A DNA stretch of 64,000 bases from Flavobacteriales bacterium (GTDB taxonomy: Bacteria; Bacteroidota; Bacteroidia; Flavobacteriales_E; Vicingaceae). Position 1 is the first letter of the stretch. The number at the start of each line of letters is the position of its first letter. Below, piece after piece: positions 58,365-64,000 of the stretch. A program made the translations under genes and the position numbers. The notes beneath the pieces were generated by a model, which ran no database searches, was not told the origin of the DNA, and saw only the letters and a list, made by a program, of their open reading frames with translations. Location of the stretch: NCBI GenBank assembly GCA_020635815.1, contig JACJZB010000004.1, positions 320,672-384,671 of the forward strand, read 5' to 3'.

Positions 58365-60101
58365 TTATTCTCCTTCTTTATCAAAATAAACGGCTGTCAT
58401 ATCTCTGTACTCCATAGCATTTGATGGGAAGTTTTTAACGTAAACTTGAATCAAACGAGTGTTTTCATCATAGAAAACAGGAAGAATTGCAGCATCATCA
58501 ACAGCAATTTGATCAGCTTGTTTAAATAATTCATAACGTTTAGCTTCGTCAACTTCTCTTAATGCTTCATTAAATTTGGCATCGAAAGCATCGCTTTGAT
58601 ATCTAACAGAGTTCAAGTAAGAGTTTGTTGCTAAATCTTTAGGAACATGTTTTCCGTATAATAAGTTTAAGAAGTTTTCTGGATCTGGGTAATCTGCTAT
58701 CCATCCTGATCTCCAGAATAAAGCTTTACCTGTTTCTAAGTTGTCTAAGTGTTGAGGAAATTGTAACTGCTCAATATTAATTTTGATGCCTAAGTTTTCA
58801 TGTAACATTTTTTGAACTACTTCAGCAATTTGAACGTTTCTGTCTCCACCACCTGAATTAATTTGTAATGTGATTTCTGGGAATCCTTTTCCATTTTCAT
58901 AGCCAGCTTTTTTCATGTGTTCTTTTGCTAATGCTGGATTATATACGTAACCTTTTACACCTTCGTAGTCATACCCTTTAAAAGGGGGTACTATTCCATG
59001 AATACCAGGTCTTCCATCTCCTTGTAATGTGTAAGTTACAATTGAATTTTTGTCAATAGCATAGTTAAAAGCTTTTCTAACATCAATGTTATCAAAAGGA
59101 GGAAGTTTATTTTGCATACCCAAATACACAACACTCATGGCAGGCACTACTTGCATTACATAAGGCTTATTTCCACCTTTTTTAGCATCTTCTAACTCTC
59201 CAACAACATCTTTAATCATTTCAAGAGGTAAACGATATACCATATCTAAATTACCTTTTCTAAATTCAAGTAGTTCAGCTTTTTTCTCTTTTATGAAAGA
59301 AAACTTAATACCATCTAAGTAAGGTAATTGATTTCCATATTGGTCTTTTTCCCAATAGTCAGGATTTCTTTCTAAGATAACTGTTTCCGATTCTTTTATT
59401 GTTTTAACTCTAAATGGACCAGTTCCTACACAATTAATTCTCATATCAACACCATACATATCAACAGCTTCTTTAGGATAGCTCCAGCATGCTGGGTGAC
59501 TTAATATTTTTAAGAATCCAGCAAAAGAATAGTTAAGGCTAATTTCTATCGTGTAATCATCAATAACTTTTATTCCAGAAACGCCACCTTCTAAAGGTGC
59601 TTTATTTACAGTAGATTCATAATATTCATTAGCACCAGTAACCTTGTCTCTAAATAAACCAAACATTTGATTTTCTGGGGCACTTTCACATACTCTATCT
59701 AAACTGTATTTTACATCTTTTGCGGTTAATTCTCTTCCTTTGCCGTCAGTAAAACATTGGTTATCATGAAATTTAACACCTTTTCTTAAATGAAAAGTAA
59801 AAACAGTAGCGTCCTCATTTATCTCCCATTTTTCAGCTAACGAAGGAAGAACAGTTAAATCTTCTTGGTCTAATTTTACTAATCCTTGATAAACTTGATT
59901 GGTAATTCTATGTGCTACAACTTCAGTAATGTTTAAAGGGTATAAGCTACGAAAATCTTCAGTTTCGTTTAGTTTGAAAACGCCGCCGTATTTCACACCA
60001 CCATTTGCAGTCTTAACTTCTTCTTTTTTAGTGTTTTCATTACCACCGCAACTCGTTAAAATTACTGCAGTTCCTATCAATAAATAAATTAATTTTTTCA
60101 T
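58365..60101 (-). CDS. ABC transporter substrate-binding lipoprotein (peptide/oligopeptide, SBP_bac_5)
   Basis: 578 aa. Lipobox with acylated C18 (LTSCGG). The SBP_bac_5 family is shown by TNQVYQGLVKLDQEDLTVLP, LAEKWEINEDATVFTFHLRK, GVKFHDNQCF, ELTAKDVKYSLDRVC, CVGTGPFRVK, FNYAIDKNSIV and ALFWRSGWIADYPDPENFLN. Such proteins bind oligopeptides or similar ligands in the periplasm or on the surface and deliver them to an ABC permease. No permease or ATPase gene adjoins it, so it is an orphan. A TATATTTG box at 60134-60141 (minus strand) is a plausible promoter 33 nt upstream. Confidence 0.93.
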   Translation of the reverse strand: MKKLIYLLIGTAVILTSCGGNENTKKEEVKTANGGVKYGGVFKLNETEDFRSLYPLNITEVVAHRITNQVYQGLVKLDQEDLTVLPSLAEKWEINEDATVFTFHLRKGVKFHDNQCFTDGKGRELTAKDVKYSLDRVCESAPENQMFGLFRDKVTGANEYYESTVNKAPLEGGVSGIKVIDDYTIEISLNYSFAGFLKILSHPACWSYPKEAVDMYGVDMRINCVGTGPFRVKTIKESETVILERNPDYWEKDQYGNQLPYLDGIKFSFIKEKKAELLEFRKGNLDMVYRLPLEMIKDVVGELEDAKKGGNKPYVMQVVPAMSVVYLGMQNKLPPFDNIDVRKAFNYAIDKNSIVTYTLQGDGRPGIHGIVPPFKGYDYEGVKGYVYNPALAKEHMKKAGYENGKGFPEITLQINSGGGDRNVQIAEVVQKMLHENLGIKINIEQLQFPQHLDNLETGKALFWRSGWIADYPDPENFLNLLYGKHVPKDLATNSYLNSVRYQSDAFDAKFNEALREVDEAKRYELFKQADQIAVDDAAILPVFYDENTRLIQVYVKNFPSNAMEYRDMTAVYFDKEGE

Positions 60102-60133
60102 AATGTATAATTAAACTTCTTTCCAAAGAAACA

Positions 60134-60141
60134 CAAATATA
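60134..60141 (-). promoter_or_regulatory. Candidate -7 box (TATATTTG) of the peptide-binding lipoprotein
   Basis: CAAATATA on the plus strand reads TATATTTG, a TAnnTTTG match. A TTG at 60168-60166 is 24 nt upstream, slightly beyond the usual spacing. Confidence 0.5.
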
Positions 60142-60322
60142 ATTAATACCTAATAATAATCTATACAATCTTAGATAAACTCTAATTTTTTTTAGATGAA
60201 CTACGTTTATCTATTTTTGAATATTTTGCATTTAGTGGTTAATTATCAATAATTAACAAAAAAGAAAGGGCACAAATGGTATTTTTACAGAAGAAGGGGT
60301 TAGTTGATTTATTAATAATTAT

Positions 60323-63300
60323 TTGAAGAAAATATTACACATATTATTTATTTTTCTGTCGGCTTATGTTGTTGAAGCACAGTCTTTAAGTAATTTTAAA
60401 GCGAGTGCGATTACGCTTAATTCAGATACTGTTGTTTTAGATAGTTTAGCTATCATTCCACAATCAGAATTAATCTATTTAGATGAAGTTTTATTGAATA
60501 ATTCATCTTATGAAATTGATTATGGAAAATCAATTTTACTTGTTAAAGACCAATCAATTTTAAATAAAAAAGTTAAAATTTCTTACCGTATTTTTCCTAT
60601 TTCATTTACACAATCCTATGAACACAAGAAAATTGGGCAAATTGAGCAATATGAATCTGTTAATAGAAACCCGTTTTTATTTGAATATGTGCCAGCAACT
60701 GAAGATGTTTTTTATTTAAATGGCTTAAACAAAAGCGGAAGTATTTCACGTGGAGTTACTTTTGGTAACAACCAAGATTTAGCGGTAAACTCAAGTTTAA
60801 ACCTTCAATTATCAGGAAAAGTTACCAATGACATTAGTATTTTAGCTTCAATTTCGGATGATAATATTCCAATTCAAGCGGAAGGAAACACACAACAATT
60901 GCAAGATTTTGACAACGTTTTTATTCAATTGTTTAATGAGCAATGGAAACTGACGGCAGGAGATTTTTACATGAAGCAGCCGAAAAGTTATTTTTTAAAT
61001 TACAATAAAAAAGCAAAAGGAGGAAGTTTTGAAATGGCATTACATCCCAATAAAAAACATGAGGATCGAATTTTGACACCGTTTTTAAGTGCTGCAATAG
61101 CAAAAGGAAAATTTGCTCGTAACCAATTTAAAGGAATAGAAGGAAATCAAGGGCCTTACCGATTAAAAGGGAATGATAATGAAACATTTATTGTTGTTTT
61201 GTCGGGTACGGAGCAAGTTTTTGTAGATGGACAATTATTAAAGAGAGGAAATGAATTTGACTATGTGATTGATTACAATACTGCTGAAATTACATTTACC
61301 GCGAACTTTTTAATTACAAAAGACAAAAGAATAGTGGTGACTTTTGAATATTCTGACAGAAATTATTCACGTACCATTTATCATTTTAATACCGAATACG
61401 AGAGTAAAAAACTGAAGCTAGATTTTAATATTTATTCCGAACAGGATTTAAAAAATCAGCCACTACAACAGGATTTAACGAATGAACAAAAATTGGTTTT
61501 AGCCAATGTTGGGGATAGTTTACAAGATGCAGTTGTTCCAAATTTTAATGCGGTAGAATTTTCTGAAAATAAAGTGTTGTATCAAATGATTGATACCTTA
61601 GGTTACGATTCTGTTTTTGTGTATTCCACCAATCCCGATTCGGCAATTTACCAATTAGGGTTTTCTCAGGTAGGAGCTAATAATGGTAATTATGTGCAAA
61701 TTCAAAGTTCGGCCAATGGAAAAGTTTATGAGTGGGTTGCTCCTGTTGGAGGCGTTCCTCAAGGGAATTTTGAACCGGTTATATTATTAATTAGTCCTAA
61801 GAAATTACAGGTAACTACTTTGGGTGGAGAATATAAATTTTCTGAAAAATCGAAAATAAGTTGGGAAGGAGCAATGTCGAATTACGATAAAAATACCTTT
61901 TCGACCAAAGATGCAGATGATAATATTGGCTATGCCTTTAAGGTAAATTCAGTAAACAAAATTAGCTTAAACAATAACCAAGAAGAAAGTTGGCAGATGC
62001 TCGTGGGTGGAGGTTATGAGTTTGTTGATAAGGATTTTAATTATCTCGGGCCATTTCGAAATATTGAGTTTCAACGCGATTGGAACACTTCAAATTTAGC
62101 CTTGTTTTCTGATCAACATTTAGGTCAAGTTCATGTGGGATTAGAAAAAGTGAACAAAGCTAGTTTGGTTTATCAAATAGATGTTTTACAAAATATAGAT
62201 GAATACAAAGGGGTTAAAAATAATTTAGCATTTAATTATCACTTAAAAGGATTTTCTGCGATAGGTAGTGGTAGTTTTTTATATACCGATGGACTACAAA
62301 ACACTCGATTTTTTAGAAATAAATTAAAACTTTCGCAACAGATTGGTTGGTTGGTACTAGGTGTTGAAGAAGAGTTTGAGCAAAATAAATTTCTAATCAA
62401 TTTATCAGACTCCTTAAAAGCAAATAGTTACCAGTTTTTAGTTTGGAAATCGTTTTTACAAAATGTTGATACTTCTATAAATAAATATACCTTGAGTTAC
62501 CAGCAACGAACAGACAATGCTCCGCTAATTAATCAGCTTACACCAACAACTAAAGCTGAAGATGTTGCTTTTGGTTACGATTGGTTGCAAAATAAAAACC
62601 ATATTTTAAGAACGAAGTTTACTTACCGGAAATTGGCAATACTTGAACCTACTTTGTCAGCAATTGAGCCTGATGAAAATGTGTTGTCGCGATTAGAATA
62701 TGTAGGTAAATTACTTAAAAGTGCCATTACCTTAAATACCTACTATCAGGTTGGTTCTGGATTGGAAGTTAAAAAAGAATTTTCTTATGCTGAAGTTCAG
62801 CCAGGACAAGGAACCCATGCTTATTTGGGCGATTTAAACGGAAATGGAGTAAACGATTTAAATGAATTTGAAGTAGCAGCCTTTCAAGACCAAGCGAATT
62901 TTATTAAGATTTATACGCCAACTAACGATTATGTAAGAACTTATACCAACGATTTTAATCAAGGTTTATTTTTAAATCCAGAAACTCAATGGGGAACCGA
63001 AACTGGAATTAAAAAGTTTCTATCTCGCTTTTCAAACCGAACGAATTATAGAGTGGCTCGTAAAGTTTCGGACAAAAAAGAGTATTACAATCCTTTTGTA
63101 GGAAGTGTGGACGATAGTAGTTTGGTAACATTGAATTTAGGGTTTTTAAATACCATTTATTTTAACCGAACAAATACCAAATGGAGTGCTGATTTTACCT
63201 ATCAAGATAATCAAGATAAATCGTTGTTGACAAATGGAAAAGAATCGAGAAGATATTTTACCAGAACATTAAAGTTAAGATGGAATTTAACCCGGATTTT

Positions 63301-63781
63301 AACGTTTAATACCACTTTGGCAAATGGAGTAAAAAACAATAAGTCACAATTTTTTACCAATCAAAATTATTATTTAACCAATTACGAAGCTGAACCCAAA
63401 TTGATCATTCAACCAAACGTGAAATTTAGAATTACCTTATTGTATGAATATAAAGAGAAATACAATGATGAAATTTTAGGAGGGCAAGAATTAAATGCGA
63501 ATAAAGTAGGAGGAGAGTTACGATACAATATTGCCTCGAAAGGAAGTTTTATGTTGAGCGTTAATTACATCGAAAATAAATACAAGAGCATTATAAATAA
63601 CGAAAGTTTAAATTACGAAATGCTGGAAGGGTTAAAAGAAGGAGCAAACACTACATGGGAATTGGTGTTTCAACAAAATTTATCGAAGCACATGCAGTTG
63701 AGTTTAAATTACAATGGACGAAAATCGAACGATGCCAAAATCATTCATATTGGAGGAGTGCAAGTAAGGGCGTTTTTCTAG
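60323..63781 (+). CDS. Large predicted outer-membrane beta-barrel protein, 1152 aa, function unknown
   Basis: The signal peptide MKKILHILFIFLSAYVVEAQ starts exactly at a TTG (60323), so that non-ATG codon is very probably the true start. The protein is a chain of amphipathic strands typical of an outer-membrane barrel. The N-terminal part has LNGLNKSGSISRGVTFGNNQ, then NLQLSGKVTNDISILASISD, DDNIPIQAEGNTQQLQDFDN and FIQLFNEQWKLTAGDFYMKQ, a set I have seen in hypothetical Bacteroidota proteins with resemblance to SprA-type barrels. A calcium-loop-like DLNGNGVNDLNEFEVAAFQD lies near residue 845. No enzymatic motif is visible. It is monocistronic and divergent from the peptide-binding lipoprotein. 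The family is conserved in this phylum to my knowledge, but its job is not established. Confidence 0.8.
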   Translation: MKKILHILFIFLSAYVVEAQSLSNFKASAITLNSDTVVLDSLAIIPQSELIYLDEVLLNNSSYEIDYGKSILLVKDQSILNKKVKISYRIFPISFTQSYEHKKIGQIEQYESVNRNPFLFEYVPATEDVFYLNGLNKSGSISRGVTFGNNQDLAVNSSLNLQLSGKVTNDISILASISDDNIPIQAEGNTQQLQDFDNVFIQLFNEQWKLTAGDFYMKQPKSYFLNYNKKAKGGSFEMALHPNKKHEDRILTPFLSAAIAKGKFARNQFKGIEGNQGPYRLKGNDNETFIVVLSGTEQVFVDGQLLKRGNEFDYVIDYNTAEITFTANFLITKDKRIVVTFEYSDRNYSRTIYHFNTEYESKKLKLDFNIYSEQDLKNQPLQQDLTNEQKLVLANVGDSLQDAVVPNFNAVEFSENKVLYQMIDTLGYDSVFVYSTNPDSAIYQLGFSQVGANNGNYVQIQSSANGKVYEWVAPVGGVPQGNFEPVILLISPKKLQVTTLGGEYKFSEKSKISWEGAMSNYDKNTFSTKDADDNIGYAFKVNSVNKISLNNNQEESWQMLVGGGYEFVDKDFNYLGPFRNIEFQRDWNTSNLALFSDQHLGQVHVGLEKVNKASLVYQIDVLQNIDEYKGVKNNLAFNYHLKGFSAIGSGSFLYTDGLQNTRFFRNKLKLSQQIGWLVLGVEEEFEQNKFLINLSDSLKANSYQFLVWKSFLQNVDTSINKYTLSYQQRTDNAPLINQLTPTTKAEDVAFGYDWLQNKNHILRTKFTYRKLAILEPTLSAIEPDENVLSRLEYVGKLLKSAITLNTYYQVGSGLEVKKEFSYAEVQPGQGTHAYLGDLNGNGVNDLNEFEVAAFQDQANFIKIYTPTNDYVRTYTNDFNQGLFLNPETQWGTETGIKKFLSRFSNRTNYRVARKVSDKKEYYNPFVGSVDDSSLVTLNLGFLNTIYFNRTNTKWSADFTYQDNQDKSLLTNGKESRRYFTRTLKLRWNLTRILTFNTTLANGVKNNKSQFFTNQNYYLTNYEAEPKLIIQPNVKFRITLLYEYKEKYNDEILGGQELNANKVGGELRYNIASKGSFMLSVNYIENKYKSIINNESLNYEMLEGLKEGANTTWELVFQQNLSKHMQLSLNYNGRKSNDAKIIHIGGVQVRAFF

Positions 63782-63805
63782 CTATTTTATTTTCAACAAA
63801 ATTCT

Positions 63806-63923
63806 GTCAATTCGAGTGAATTTCACTATTGAAAAGAGTGAAATTAGTATCGAGAATAGGAATTTTGGTGTTTAGACTAGTTCTCGATACAATTTTTCGT
63901 TCCTCAAAATCACTCGAACTGAC
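63806..63923. repeat. Imperfect long palindromic intergenic repeat
   Basis: The outer arms are GTCAATTCGAGTG (63806-63818) and CACTCGAACTGAC (63911-63923), pairing with one G-T type mismatch. The inner arms are GTATCGAGAA (63847-63856) and TTCTCGATAC (63881-63890), perfectly paired around a 24-nt loop; the sequence between inner and outer arms pairs only partly. The same outer and inner words in this order are a familiar form of Flavobacteriales intergenic repeat. No gene is seen in the remaining 77 nt to the window edge. Confidence 0.75.
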
Positions 63924-64000
63924 AAATAATTAATGTTTTTACTCAAAATACACAACGAGTTTATTTAACCTTTATTTCTCCTGTTCGGTAAAAATCTAAA

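Noticed and set aside
1..64000. CRISPR array, phage, integron or transposase
   Set aside because: No repeat-spacer pattern, no integrase or transposase motifs and no island-like tRNA duplication were seen; the single tRNA-Gln has no flanking direct repeat that would suggest integration.

Overview
The window is an A+T-rich stretch of a Bacteroidota chromosome, most likely from a marine-type Flavobacteriales lineage. The evidence is internal: several secreted proteins end in type IX secretion (T9SS) sorting domains of type A (M14 and S8 peptidases) or type B (gliding-motility-associated C-terminal domain). There is a PorP/SprF-family partner protein, and a DUF2723/TMEM260-like glycosyltransferase. 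Promoters fit the Bacteroidota consensus TTG-N19-TAnnTTTG rather than sigma-70 type. I see no phage, transposase, integrase, CRISPR array or plasmid gene; this looks like core chromosome with lineage-specific surface genes.

Layout. 1-10.3 kb: surface and secreted proteins (a very large truncated secreted protein, a type B T9SS cargo with its PorP/SprF partner, a PIF1-like helicase, and a 966-aa multidomain type B cargo behind a small secreted protein). 10.4-15.6 kb: tRNA-Gln with a textbook promoter and terminator, then a protein/glycan modification operon (DUF2723 glycosyltransferase, FkbM methyltransferase, Gfo/Idh/MocA oxidoreductase). 15.6-23.5 kb: bacterial alpha-2-macroglobulin plus PBP1C. 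23.7-29.5 kb: small lipoprotein, M14 carboxypeptidase, SulP anion transporter, dihydroorotase. 29.7-34.5 kb: a minus-strand redox operon (8-cysteine mini-protein, glutamate dehydrogenase, three-gene proton-translocating transhydrogenase, GreA/Rnk-like factor). 34.8-40.7 kb: MarR regulator with a perfect palindromic operator and an RND/MFP/TolC efflux system. 40.7-43.6 kb: histidine kinase, sigma-54 activator and STAS-like protein. 43.7-47.6 kb: kbl, a small secreted protein, gmhA and comM. 47.7-55.7 kb: S8 peptidase, PagL-like lipid A deacylase, secA. 55.9-63.8 kb: heme o synthase, DUF420 protein, a Tyr-Asp-repeat-like secreted protein, peptide-binding lipoprotein, a 1152-aa predicted outer-membrane protein, and finally a palindromic intergenic repeat.

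The genes form a cell-envelope-heavy neighbourhood: cargo export, envelope defence (A2M/PBP1C), lipid A trimming, drug efflux and surface glycosylation, interspersed with housekeeping loci. The most interesting points are the MarR palindrome overlapping its own promoter box, the redox operon headed by an undescribed tandem-repeat Cys/His mini-protein, the three-gene kinase/sigma-54 activator/STAS operon, and four convergent gene pairs whose stop codons interlock. No clearly new defence or mobile system was found. Everything here comes from reading sequence and translations; no database search was run.
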